Translations under genes and position numbers: made by a program
NCBI GenBank assembly: GCA_012518115.1
Contig: JAAYTD010000060.1
Coordinates: forward strand, 1 to 39,936
Source: Ignavibacteria bacterium
Lineage (GTDB): Bacteria; Bacteroidota; Ignavibacteria; Kapaibacteriales; UBA2268
Direction: 5' to 3'
DNA: 39,936 nt
The notes under the pieces: model-generated
Told to the model about the DNA's origin: nothing
Database searches by the model: none
The model's input: only the letters and a program-made list of their open reading frames with translations
Shown: positions 7,501 through 14,567 of the stretch, piece after piece
How positions within the stretch are numbered: the first letter of the stretch is position 1
Layout: every line of letters begins with the position of its first letter

Positions 7501-10270
7501 GAATCCGATTGTTTAAAATTCTGGAATTCTCTTCATAACCCATATAAATTCCTGCACGTGTCTGACCAAGAAGAATATTGTTGGCAATATGATTGTTATA
7601 ATTATAATAACGTTGAAATTGACCTTTTGAAGCATTATATAATGCACCAATACCGATAGAAACAATACCATAAGCACCGTTCTCGATTGTATTGTTCTCA
7701 ATTAATATATTCCTATTGATAAGTGTATCTAAGTTATAAGTCCTATTTAAACCAAACTCATCCATTGGAGGTATTGAACGAAGTAAAACACAAGCTGATA
7801 AACCTCGTATACCGTCATAGGTAAATTCATTCTTTTCACGATTCCAAAGAACTAAAGGTAAATTCATAGAATTGGAGGTGACATTGGTCAGTAAACAATT
7901 CTTAATCGAAATATTACTAGCTCCTTCGGCAAAATATAACAAAATCCTGTTGCCTTGATCTAATGGCATATCTCCTATAGCAAAACGAATAGATTTATTC
8001 GAACCTCCATCAAATTCTACTACTGCATTAAAAGGATAATAATCACGTTTAGCTAAAAATTGAACCCTATTTACTGCTGCACCAGCAAATTCTGAGGAAT
8101 GAATTGATGAACCAAATCTTATACCTATACCCGTTCTACTACTTAAACGTAAAGTAACTCCTCCTTCCATACGGGAAAGTGATTTAGAAGGAACAAAACG
8201 TATCTTATTGGTACTGGTATTAAAACCTGAAATACTAGAGGAAAAATCAAGAGCATATTCTGAATTTATATTACCTAATTGCATAACTGGATCTGATAAT
8301 ACAAAAGTAACTGTGCCATCTATACCACGAGTGTAAACTGCATCTAAAGCATCTTTAACTGTTTTATATGTGGAATGCTGACCTACTGTTATTGTACCAG
8401 ATAAAGAACCAAGAACATTAAAAATAGCTGTCCTAGTATTGTCTGTTGTATCTGAATCGTCTTCTTTAGAAACAATAGCTGTTATTTCATAGATACCTGT
8501 CTCGACTGGAACAAATGCAGTGGAAAACTCAAAATCTACAACATCTTGACCATCTACCTCACCTCGCTCTGCAAGATAAGGAACATATTCTGTAACATCA
8601 TAAACTACTAAACCGTTCTTCTTGATAATTACTGTGACTGGAACCTCAGAGATTGCAAATGCACCGGTATTACGAACTGTTAATTTAGGTAAAACTGGCT
8701 GATTCTTATATACTTCTGCTAAAGGAGAAAGAATGGCATCTAAAACACCGTTATAAGGATATTCTAAACGAACATCTAAACCTTCTCTAACTGTACTGTT
8801 GTCTACTAAATTCTCTTCGACTTCATCTAATAATACTAAATTGATGTGAAGATAAAATGTACCCGGAAGTAAACCAACTACACTATTAGGAACAAGACCT
8901 TCTGTGTCGTAACTCATAATATCGCCTCGTTTCATAGGGGTTTGTAAGTGAACTGTATCTTCTCTACTCCAAACAAGATCCATACCACTAATAGAATTAG
9001 GCTTCTCTAACCTATATTGAATCAAAAAATTAGATATGTCTTCTTTACCTTTATTACCAATGGCAAAAGATATACGTAAAGGAGTTGATGAAAATGGATA
9101 CTTGTAAGCTGTCTTTTCAAAGGATAAGGGCTCATTAATTTCATTTAATGACATATCGTATTGATGAATTATTTCTATTGCACCTTCTTTACTATTGAGC
9201 TTTTCATTGCCTGCTTTAAGATATCTGAGCTTAGCTAAAATCTGATAATTACCTGACAAAGCTCCTAACCTTCTAAATGAGATTTTTGCTGTATCCGGAT
9301 TACTTGTATCTGCTAAAAAACCACGCGCTTTTTTGAAATACAAAACAGGAAGTATATTATTAGGTGCCTCACCTGTGGTAAACATACTAGCGGGAACATC
9401 TACCCAGTTTGATCCCGTTAAAGCGTCTATAGCTTCAAAAACTACTTGGCCATTAGGATCGAGAACTTGATACTGAGCTTGAATTACAGGATCTATGTAT
9501 TTTCTGTTGAATCTTATATAAGGAACTATGATGTCACCACCTTTGGAACTAGTGGAAAAAAGACCTGAACTAGGATGAATATCTCTTATGGAAGGACCCA
9601 TGTCAATATCAAGCTTTATATCAAGTTGGTAATTAGGTCTTACAGGACCATATTGATAAACTCCACAGAAGGTATTATCATTGCTACAATCATAATAAGA
9701 GAAAAAACACCTTGAACCTGCTGTAGCTACTTGCGTTGCTCTAAAACCTTTAGTACCTCCAGTCCAATCATTATGAGTATAACAGATATATACTATTAAA
9801 CCATCTCCGGTATATTCAAACGGTCCCTCCTTGCCATATTCTCCTAAAAAATCATAAGTTATCCAAGTATCTGCAGCTAAGGTAGAAGGGATAACATAGT
9901 TGGGTTGCTCGTAAACTAAAATATAATCTGCATTTTCCTTTGCTGTTTTACTAGTGGAAAAACTAGTTAAACTAGTATTAGCCAACCAAATTTGCAAAGT
10001 TCCAAAAGCCGTACGGCTTGCATCATTATTTTTAAGTTGAATAGAAAGAGAATTAATTTCTCCCTCCTCTACACGATATTTAGCTAAATCTTCTTGAGAA
10101 TACAAGTTCTCAGACCAACCACATTGATATACATGATAAAATGGCAAACCATTGTATGAACTTGAGTTTGCGTTGCCTTCTCCAACAATAATTTCATCGG
10201 CTTTGACATTACTGCTAAATGAGAAAAGTAATGTGCAAAAAGCCACAAATAAATAACGTTTCAGTTTCAT
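4580..10270 (-). CDS. Giant T9SS-secreted protein with beta-helix and CARDB-like domains
   Basis: A 1896-residue exported protein. Residues 1-24 are a signal peptide (KR n-region, hydrophobic FVAFCTLLFSF core, likely cleavage after KA). About 28-220 is a beta-rich module resembling the N-terminal jelly-roll-like part of many T9SS cargo proteins. About 500-616 and 1270-1416 are CARDB/Ig-like modules (LPKLTVRNTGAFAI, VNVRVNIRNNGS). About 640-1150 is rich in N-N-x-I/V turns (NNTIENG, NNHIANN, LNNRI, YNNLVW, INNSVII), the pattern of a right-handed parallel beta-helix. About 1420-1697 resembles a GATase/ThuA-like alpha/beta region. About 1707-1810 is fibronectin III-like (YLTWETAS), and 1815-1896 is a type A sorting domain (VPNPVQDILTI...TQTINIVK). 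Only AAAGG-like bases precede the start. It is probably surface-anchored or released, as an adhesin or a carbohydrate-active protein. No catalytic residues are identifiable. Confidence 0.9.
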   Translation of the reverse strand: MKLKRYLFVAFCTLLFSFSSNVKADEIIVGEGNANSSSYNGLPFYHVYQCGWSENLYSQEDLAKYRVEEGEINSLSIQLKNNDASRTAFGTLQIWLANTSLTSFSTSKTAKENADYILVYEQPNYVIPSTLAADTWITYDFLGEYGKEGPFEYTGDGLIVYICYTHNDWTGGTKGFRATQVATAGSRCFFSYYDCSNDNTFCGVYQYGPVRPNYQLDIKLDIDMGPSIRDIHPSSGLFSTSSKGGDIIVPYIRFNRKYIDPVIQAQYQVLDPNGQVVFEAIDALTGSNWVDVPASMFTTGEAPNNILPVLYFKKARGFLADTSNPDTAKISFRRLGALSGNYQILAKLRYLKAGNEKLNSKEGAIEIIHQYDMSLNEINEPLSFEKTAYKYPFSSTPLRISFAIGNKGKEDISNFLIQYRLEKPNSISGMDLVWSREDTVHLQTPMKRGDIMSYDTEGLVPNSVVGLLPGTFYLHINLVLLDEVEENLVDNSTVREGLDVRLEYPYNGVLDAILSPLAEVYKNQPVLPKLTVRNTGAFAISEVPVTVIIKKNGLVVYDVTEYVPYLAERGEVDGQDVVDFEFSTAFVPVETGIYEITAIVSKEDDSDTTDNTRTAIFNVLGSLSGTITVGQHSTYKTVKDALDAVYTRGIDGTVTFVLSDPVMQLGNINSEYALDFSSSISGFNTSTNKIRFVPSKSLSRMEGGVTLRLSSRTGIGIRFGSSIHSSEFAGAAVNRVQFLAKRDYYPFNAVVEFDGGSNKSIRFAIGDMPLDQGNRILLYFAEGASNISIKNCLLTNVTSNSMNLPLVLWNREKNEFTYDGIRGLSACVLLRSIPPMDEFGLNRTYNLDTLINRNILIENNTIENGAYGIVSIGIGALYNASKGQFQRYYNYNNHIANNILLGQTRAGIYMGYEENSRILNNRIHFIGHALQKKDSADIAGIILGGEGKQLGYDPTIDAARFERFGYNNINIKIDGNEISKIVSNNDVYGIKIEQERNNFYDMHILHGKHPFMPNVDDSIKVYNNLVWDLSSKNINGSRYGIRLFTTRDNKSDNYIHNFAIQKELGYNILSSSIINNSVIIGDDGFENEERACLAGIVAQNVDKFRMFNNAINLLDKDSKSDIVAPVVLGSVRPEYVDIVMDHNIYYSDDSEQAIARYIELSRIDNRVNLDLLGYRNEYVSIDQWQLLTHGEASTTTYNFIGNLDTIKRGVIPFIRIKSPVPIGSYLNNRGKVIPEVVYDIDGNLRGVADQGYDIGCWEFDGQLYDDDLGFLAFIEPVAYKDNRETSPFSDAEYVMTTSPVNVRVNIRNNGSVFAENKPIVLTIYNTETNQEVLKVTQDFSIGAFEIKTLDFQTNNKELSDRLFTPVPYGLDNPNTPSRFSIMGNNVTPVYRLVVELPVDEDLTNNTNKIEKLVRFYIKRSSLHLLLSADNTTLVDKQVGDYYKYIDENIELDQEGNTLSDIVGFTNYKALRTAFEKLGYSLQENDITGNVIQAGFDILDRSNWEPHSVNYTPYHSIFWSDGLEDVFTEEQEKAINNFLSLSSLNVKRNLIISSEELARNSYSIYTAAELEDYFYKLFNTQPKGNGIYATEFDVNGLAWLSGSMIAPNLETSYRNTLLFGSGKDVNLQAGIFEHLEQAGSNTRVVGQSYYYKHPTFVHRNLKSMGVVSYSSKDFLIYLGLDWRHYSSPEFILSGIIDFITNNSGSIIPVQLLSFDAFAGNNRVYLTWETASEYNSDKFLVERSTLTNAGKSSFEVINEVKAAGTTTIGKDYSIIDTDVFYGNTYTYRLKFVDLDGTYSYSDERIVSIDEGSQLSFEQIVPNPVQDILTINFSLSSESDVRITLIDVSGKEVSVIKEGRFASNLHSIRFDVSNIATGTYTVLINTNHGSKTQTINIVK

Positions 10271-10712
10271 AAATTAAACCTTTATTCAAATAATAAAAAA
10301 AATAATTATTAATATATAATATTTATATTTTCAAAAATAAATTCACTCCATACAATTTATAATAATTATAAATATAAGAAAAAAAATAGAAAAACAATAA
10401 TAATATTTCTTTAACATCATATCTTTTTTCAAAAAAAATCAAAATTATCTTGATATGCTTGCAAATATTGGTTTATACAATATAAAATTAAGATAACTTT
10501 CTTGTATTTTCTCTTATATCATTGCATTTATATAAGACACAATATTAAGACACAAGAAAGTATAAAATGTATCAATTAAAGTAAAAAAACATCAAAAAAT
10601 GATGTTTTACGAAAAAATAATCAAGAAAAAAAAAGAAAAAATTTGGTGGATAAAAAAAAAATTCCTATATTTGTATTCTTATTTTTTTGCATTTGCAGAA
10701 AGTTAATTATTT
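10271..10712. other. 442-bp intergenic region with nested inverted and direct repeats
   Basis: No ORF is supported here. ACTTTCTTGT (10496-10505) is repeated inverted at 10552-10561, enclosing TCTTATAT (10512-10519) and ATATAAGA (10530-10537). TAAGACACAA occurs twice with a 13-bp period (10533-10542, 10546-10555). TTATCTT (10445-10451) pairs with AAGATAA (10490-10496). A further hairpin AAAACATC/GATGTTTT lies at 10586-10608. A minus-strand TATTTTTG (10332-10339) is a possible -7 element for the giant gene, although no matching -33 is visible. The region could hold regulatory sites for either flanking unit or a structured RNA. Confidence 0.5.
10642..10673 (+). promoter_or_regulatory. Bacteroidota-type promoter for the tRNA-Thr pair
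   Basis: TTTG (10642-10645) and TATATTTG (10666-10673) are separated by 20 bases, matching the Bacteroidota sigma-factor consensus TTTG-N19-21-TAnnTTTG. The first tRNA begins 40 bases after the -7 element. Confidence 0.7.
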
Positions 10713-10785
10713 GCCACTTTAGCTCAGTTGGTAGAGCAGCTGATTTGTAATCAGCAGGTCGGGGGTTCAAGTCCGTCAAGTGGCT
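10713..10785 (+). tRNA. tRNA-Thr (anticodon TGT), copy 1
   Basis: A 73-base cloverleaf: acceptor GCCACTT/AAGTGGC with discriminator T, D-stem GCTC/GAGC, anticodon stem GCTGA/TCAGC with loop TTTGTAA (anticodon TGT, reads ACA and related Thr codons), T-loop TTCAAGT. CCA is not encoded. The T-stem GGGGG/CCGTC has a G-G mismatch at 51-63 and a G-U at 50-64. An eight-T run follows shortly after the 3' end. Confidence 0.96.
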
Positions 10786-10822
10786 CAATTTTTTTTCATA
10801 TAATACTCCTTTAATTTAGAAC

Positions 10823-10847
10823 ACATTGCTACTTAATGTAGCAATGT
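10823..10847. repeat. 10-bp hairpin between the two tRNAs
   Basis: ACATTGCTAC (10823-10832), loop TTAAT, then the perfect complement GTAGCAATGT (10838-10847). It lies in the 66-base spacer and ends 4 bases before the second tRNA. It could be an RNase processing signal or a small extragenic palindrome. No U-tract follows, so it is not an obvious terminator. Confidence 0.75.
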
Positions 10848-10851
10848 ATAT

Positions 10852-10924
10852 GCCACTTTAGCTCAGTTGGTAGAGCAGCTGATTTGTAATCAGCAGGTCG
10901 GGGGTTCGAATCCGTCAAGTGGCT
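10852..10924 (+). tRNA. tRNA-Thr (anticodon TGT), copy 2
   Basis: Identical to the upstream copy except at two T-loop positions (TTCGAAT instead of TTCAAGT). It keeps the same anticodon TGT and the same 51-63 G-G T-stem mismatch. It too is followed by a T-run. It is presumably a tandem duplicate co-transcribed from the promoter at 10642-10673. Confidence 0.96.
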
Positions 10925-11096
10925 CGATTTTTTTTTATACATAATTAATTTTTCTCCTTTAAGATTAATAAAAAAAAATCAAGAAAAATAAATACTAAGT
11001 ATACTATTTAACTTGTATTTGTTTTTAGTTAAAAAAAATTAAATTGCTTAACTATTTTATTATCCTAAATAGATAGATAGAAAGTAAAAAGCACTA

Positions 11097-11134
11097 ACAG
11101 ATTATTAAGTTACCTTAATAATCTGTTTTTTTTT
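11097..11134 (+). terminator. Intrinsic terminator after the tRNA-Thr pair
   Basis: ACAGATTATTAAG (11097-11109) pairs perfectly over 13 bp with 11114-11126 around a TTAC loop, followed by eight T residues (11127-11134). The U-tract favours the plus strand. It also lies 15 bp past the stop of the minus-strand gene ending at 11150, and may serve both. Between 10925 and 11096 I see only AT-rich sequence. Confidence 0.88.
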
Positions 11135-11149
11135 AAAGATAAGTTTTAT

Positions 11150-11833
11150 TTATACTTTAATCGATAAGTTTTGAGTTAGAGTAGTATTATTCTTGGTATA
11201 CTTGGTATATATATTAAATATTTTTTTATACCCTGATTTCTTATATTTTTTTAAGGTTAGATATGAATCTTCTTTTTGAAGCACCGCTAGTTCTTTTCTT
11301 GCTTCTGCTTCATTTCTCCTAGCTTGATTTGCAACTGCATAGTCTTTTGGGGAAGGATCGGTAGGTGCTAATGCAGTAGCAACAACTCTTTGCATTTTTT
11401 TTATTGTTTTTTCAGGTTCATTTTCCAATGCAATATCGATATTGACTTCTCCGCCTATTGCATATCGTTTTCCGTCAGGTCCTAATGTATAATTATAATT
11501 AGCACCTCCTCTCACTAAATCACCGCCAACAATAACATGCGCTTGTTCGTGTCTTTTTACATCAGCATCTCGTTTTTTTAGTTCTTCAACGATTTTTTTC
11601 TCTTTGTCTGTTAATTGATTATTTTCTTGTACGTTAGTATCTTTTTCGCTTTTCTCTTTTTTATATGCTTCTAATTTATTGAAATCAATATTTAATTTAT
11701 CTTCGGGAACTATTTCTTCTATAGGTTCAACAGGAACATAGTAATTCCTACCTATAGCTTTCTTATAGCTATAGTTATAGAAATTACTTCTACCTATATA
11801 CTGAGTTGATAAATTATTAATTATTGAAATCAT
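11150..11833 (-). CDS. SprA-related family putative metalloprotease
   Basis: A 227-residue protein matching the SprA-related family (PF12118-like, often annotated putative metalloprotease CJM1_0395 family; unrelated to the gliding translocon SprA). The core is about residues 75-190, with a HExxH-like HEQAH zinc motif at 95-99, then the GANYNYTLGPDGKRYAIGGEV stretch, and ATALAPTDPSPKDYAVANQA, all hallmarks of the family. The N-terminal 70 residues are polar and variable. There is no signal peptide. The C-terminal 30 residues are Lys/Thr-rich. It lies 54 bp downstream of mltG and could be the last gene of that minus-strand unit. Family recognition is fair to good; protease activity is untested for this family as far as I know. 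Confidence 0.75.
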   Translation of the reverse strand: MISIINNLSTQYIGRSNFYNYSYKKAIGRNYYVPVEPIEEIVPEDKLNIDFNKLEAYKKEKSEKDTNVQENNQLTDKEKKIVEELKKRDADVKRHEQAHVIVGGDLVRGGANYNYTLGPDGKRYAIGGEVNIDIALENEPEKTIKKMQRVVATALAPTDPSPKDYAVANQARRNEAEARKELAVLQKEDSYLTLKKYKKSGYKKIFNIYTKYTKNNTTLTQNLSIKV

Positions 11834-11887
11834 GTTTTTTTTATTATAATTTTTACTCTAATATAAAAAAAAATCAATTAAAAATCA

Positions 11888-12931
11888 TTATAATATTTTA
11901 TTTTTTCTTTTTTTGTTAATATTTTTTCTAAATTTTGCTACATTTTTTTTATGTTCATAGTAATTAGTTGCGAATAGATGTTCATTAGAACTGTCACCTT
12001 TAGCAACAAAAAACAAGTAATTATTTTTTTCGGGTTTAATTGCCGCTTTTATTGACGATTTACTTGGAGAATTTATTGGACCGGGCGGTAACCCTAAATA
12101 TCTATAAGTATTATATTGATTATCTACTTTTAAATCCGAATAAAGTAATCGTCTTTTTTCACCTATTGCATATTGTACTGTTGGATCTGCTTGTAACATC
12201 ATATTCTTTTTTAAGCGATTGTGATAAACACCACTAATTCTCTCACGTTCTTTTGCAACAGGTGTTTCAGCTTCAATAATTGAGGCTAATGTTAGTATTT
12301 CTAATTGAGTAAATTTAGATTTTTCTATTTCATGCTTCAAATCTTGCAAATATTTCAATTGCTCTTTAACTAAAATATCAATAACTTCTTGTGGTTCAAT
12401 GTCTTTAAAGAAATTAAATGTAGCAGGAAACAAATAACCTTCTAAAGAATTTGCCTTAATATCATACTTTTTTATAATATTTTTATCATAGCAAAGTCTA
12501 TGAAATTGACTTGAATCAATATCTAATTTTCTTTGCAAGATAGACGCAAATCTCTTAATTGTAATCCCTTCAGGAAATGTAACACTTTGCATATAAAGGT
12601 TTTCGCCTGTAAAAAGCGAAACAATAAGCTCCGCATTACTCATTTCCGCAGTAAATTTATGACATCCTGCTAATATTGATTTATTCGTCGCATAAGCATA
12701 TAACTTTACTACATTTTCAAAGAAACAAAATGGTTTTAGTAAGTTTTTCTCATTCAATTGCTGTACAATTTCCGAAAGCGAGCTACCATATTTTATTTGA
12801 ACTTTTATATCATTTTCTTCTATATCTATTTTAGAATTTAATAAAATGTAGGCATAGATTGAAGTACCTAGTAATAACACTACACAAGAAATAATAAAAA
12901 CTAGAACGATATTTTTATATTTTTTTTTCAT
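11888..12931 (-). CDS. mltG: Endolytic murein transglycosylase MltG
   Basis: A 347-residue YceG-like/MltG protein that cleaves nascent peptidoglycan strands at the inner membrane and is thought to terminate glycan elongation. It has one N-terminal transmembrane helix (about 9-31), a LysM-like region (about 40-110), then the catalytic domain: EGITIKRFA (121-129), LEGYLFPATF (163-172), LASIIEAET (215-223) with E220 in the position of the catalytic Glu of E. coli MltG, YHNRL (236-240), LQADPTVQYAIG (246-257) and GLPPGPINSPS. Length is normal. It lies 29 bp downstream of a small membrane-protein gene and follows dapD, so lysine/diaminopimelate synthesis and wall cleavage share a transcription unit. 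Confidence 0.94.
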   Translation of the reverse strand: MKKKYKNIVLVFIISCVVLLLGTSIYAYILLNSKIDIEENDIKVQIKYGSSLSEIVQQLNEKNLLKPFCFFENVVKLYAYATNKSILAGCHKFTAEMSNAELIVSLFTGENLYMQSVTFPEGITIKRFASILQRKLDIDSSQFHRLCYDKNIIKKYDIKANSLEGYLFPATFNFFKDIEPQEVIDILVKEQLKYLQDLKHEIEKSKFTQLEILTLASIIEAETPVAKERERISGVYHNRLKKNMMLQADPTVQYAIGEKRRLLYSDLKVDNQYNTYRYLGLPPGPINSPSKSSIKAAIKPEKNNYLFFVAKGDSSNEHLFATNYYEHKKNVAKFRKNINKKRKNKIL

Positions 12932-12960
12932 CTTAACAAATCATCTTTCTTTAACGACAA

Positions 12961-13224
12961 TCACTTCCCTAGATTTCCAAGTTTCTTTTCAAGTTTTCTT
13001 AAAACAATTATTGCCGTTATAACTGTAGCTAGCATAATCAGTGCTAATATCAGGAAAAAGGAATTTGCGTTTGGCAAGATAAAATACAAAGATCCAAAGG
13101 CTATTGCAGCTAAGCTATTTGTAACTATAAGTACAATTTTCCCTACTTTCCACTTTCTTTTTATTTCGTCTATGTTATTTGTTTCTGTAGTTTCTGTATT
13201 ATTTGCGTCTATTTCTTCTTTCAT
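12961..13224 (-). CDS. Small two-helix membrane protein, unknown function
   Basis: An 87-residue protein I do not recognise. The first 25 residues are acidic and Asn/Thr-rich, followed by a basic KRKWK and two predicted transmembrane helices (about 29-49 and 54-74), ending in a Lys-rich tail (RKLEKKLGNLGK). Both ends probably face the cytoplasm. It starts only 3 bp after the dapD stop and is followed 29 bp later by mltG, so it is co-transcribed with two cell-wall genes. The tight spacing and clean hydrophobic pattern support a real gene; function cannot be inferred beyond a possible envelope role. Confidence 0.75.
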   Translation of the reverse strand: MKEEIDANNTETTETNNIDEIKRKWKVGKIVLIVTNSLAAIAFGSLYFILPNANSFFLILALIMLATVITAIIVLRKLEKKLGNLGK

Positions 13225-13227
13225 TTT

Positions 13228-14052
13228 CTATCTTAAAATAGTTTCTAATTCTGTTTTTGCATCGGACTTACCGTCGCGATATTTTACAATAAGAGGCGTA
13301 GCTATACTTAATCCGTATGACCTTGCAAAATCTGTATTAACACTTCTAGCACCTTGAACAATCACAGCATTTTCAGGAATTTCTAATGGGAATTGTAGGA
13401 TTTTTTCGTTTGGTAAATCATAAACTTTTGTAGATGAATTCAATATAACTCCACTACCTAAAATTGCATTTTTTTTCACAATAACGCCTTCATAAACTCC
13501 GCAATTTCCACCAATCATCACATTATCTTCAATGATAACCGGATTAGCTCCAATGGGTTCAAGCACTCCACCAATTTGTGCTGCAGCACTAACATGCACA
13601 TTTTTTCCGATTTGCGCACAAGTTCCTACTAATGCGTGAGAATCTATCATCGTGTCTTCATCAACATAAGCTCCTATATTAATATACATAGGTGGCATAC
13701 AAATAACACCCTTAGCTATATAAACGCCAGAACGAATGCTAGATCCGCCCGGAACAAGTCTTACACTATCTTCTAAAGTTAAGTCTCTTAATGTCAAAAG
13801 ATGCTTATCAAAAAAAGCAAAATTTTCTCTTGACATATCACATAATTTACCTTGACGAAACAGCATTAATATACCACGTTTTACCCAAGAATTTACTTGC
13901 CAATTATTGCCAACTTTTTCAGCTGCTCTAATTTTTCCTTTATTCAAACAGTCAATAAAATTCAATAGAATTGTTTCGCGCTCTATGTTGTTTAATCGCT
14001 CAAAATTTTCTTCAAGTTCTAATATTTTTATTTTTATATCATTTTTTTCCAT
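13228..14052 (-). CDS. dapD: Tetrahydrodipicolinate N-succinyltransferase
   Basis: A 274-residue 2,3,4,5-tetrahydropyridine-2,6-dicarboxylate N-succinyltransferase. It transfers succinyl from succinyl-CoA in the succinylase branch of diaminopimelate/lysine synthesis, supplying peptidoglycan precursors. The N-terminal helical domain (1-95) contains the family's EKVGNNWQVNSWVKRGILMLFR region. Hexapeptide repeats of a left-handed beta-helix run from about 100 to 230, including GAYVDEDTMIDSHALVGTCA and GGVLEPIGANPVIIEDNVMIG. The C-terminus IATPLIVKYRDGKSDAKTELE is typical. Length matches E. coli DapD (274). No SD precedes the ATG. It is first in a minus-strand cluster with the small membrane protein and mltG. 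Confidence 0.96.
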   Translation of the reverse strand: MEKNDIKIKILELEENFERLNNIERETILLNFIDCLNKGKIRAAEKVGNNWQVNSWVKRGILMLFRQGKLCDMSRENFAFFDKHLLTLRDLTLEDSVRLVPGGSSIRSGVYIAKGVICMPPMYINIGAYVDEDTMIDSHALVGTCAQIGKNVHVSAAAQIGGVLEPIGANPVIIEDNVMIGGNCGVYEGVIVKKNAILGSGVILNSSTKVYDLPNEKILQFPLEIPENAVIVQGARSVNTDFARSYGLSIATPLIVKYRDGKSDAKTELETILR

Positions 14053-14116
14053 TTTTTATATTATTCTTTAATTATGTTATACAATTTTGAATAAATTCTC
14101 CTCTTAGAGTGTGGTA

Positions 14117-14347
14117 TTATGTCACCCCTTCGGGGTTTCTTTGTTTTTGTGCATTATTTTCTATAATCATTTCACCCCTACGGGGTTTGTAGTTAATTTT
14201 TTTAATAAACTACCCCGTCAGGCTTCGCCTGCCACCCCTTCGTCCCGAAGGGGAATTTGCTTACAGCGAAGAGTGGTAAATCCATCTCCCGACTTCTGTC
14301 TTCCGACTTCAAACGACTACCCGTCAAACTTCGTTTGCACCCCTTCA
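14117..14347. repeat. Extragenic palindromic repeat block A
   Basis: Short perfect palindromes: ACCCC-TTC-GGGGT (14124-14136), ACCCC-TAC-GGGGT (14174-14186, 50 bp further on), CAGGC-TTC-GCCTG (14219-14231), CCCCTTCG-TCC-CGAAGGGG (14235-14253) and CAAAC-TTC-GTTTG (14335-14347). Between the last two is the reverse complement of the GAAGTCG/GAAGACA heptamer module also seen near 21169 and 32712. The block is richer in GC than its surroundings. The rest of the 14053-14567 gap is AT-rich. A 98-codon ORF across the block is only a translation of the repeats. Confidence 0.85.
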
Positions 14348-14484
14348 AAAAAGAAAATTTATATAATTCAATTTAAGTTAATTTTTAAAAATACAAAAAA
14401 AAAATGAGTTTTCATATTACTACACTTATTTTTTCTTTTTTTTATAAAAATAGTATTTTTCTTTTTTATAAAATAATAATTGCT

Positions 14485-14492
14485 TAAATTTG
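14485..14492 (+). promoter_or_regulatory. Candidate -7 element for the aminopeptidase unit
   Basis: TAAATTTG matches the Bacteroidota TAnnTTTG -7 consensus, 75 bp before the start codon. No good TTTG -33 box is seen about 20 bases upstream, only a T-run, so the call rests on the -7 element alone. Confidence 0.45.
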
Positions 14493-14557
14493 TAATTATC
14501 AAGTCAAGTACTTACAAAAACAAGAACATTTCTATTTTTCACTAATTAATAAACAAA

Positions 14558-14564
14558 AAGGAGA
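14558..14564 (+). promoter_or_regulatory. Strong Shine-Dalgarno before the aminopeptidase
   Basis: AAGGAGA lies just upstream of the ATG at 14568 with 4 bases between GGAG and the start. Most genes in this window have no SD, so this one stands out and fixes the start codon. Confidence 0.75.
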
Positions 14565-14567
14565 CTT

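Noticed and set aside
10823-10847. Terminator after the first tRNA-Thr
   Set aside because: The hairpin lacks a following U-tract and lies 4 bp before the second tRNA; the convincing terminator is at 11097-11134.
11150-11833. Component of the gliding/T9SS translocon SprA
   Set aside because: The name similarity is misleading. This is a 227-residue SprA-related HEQAH protein, while the translocon SprA exceeds 2000 residues.
14111-14407. 98-codon plus-strand ORF in the dapD-aminopeptidase gap
   Set aside because: It translates palindromic repeat block A (SRRGICLQRRVV-like peptide), has no upstream signals, and its content is explained by the repeats.
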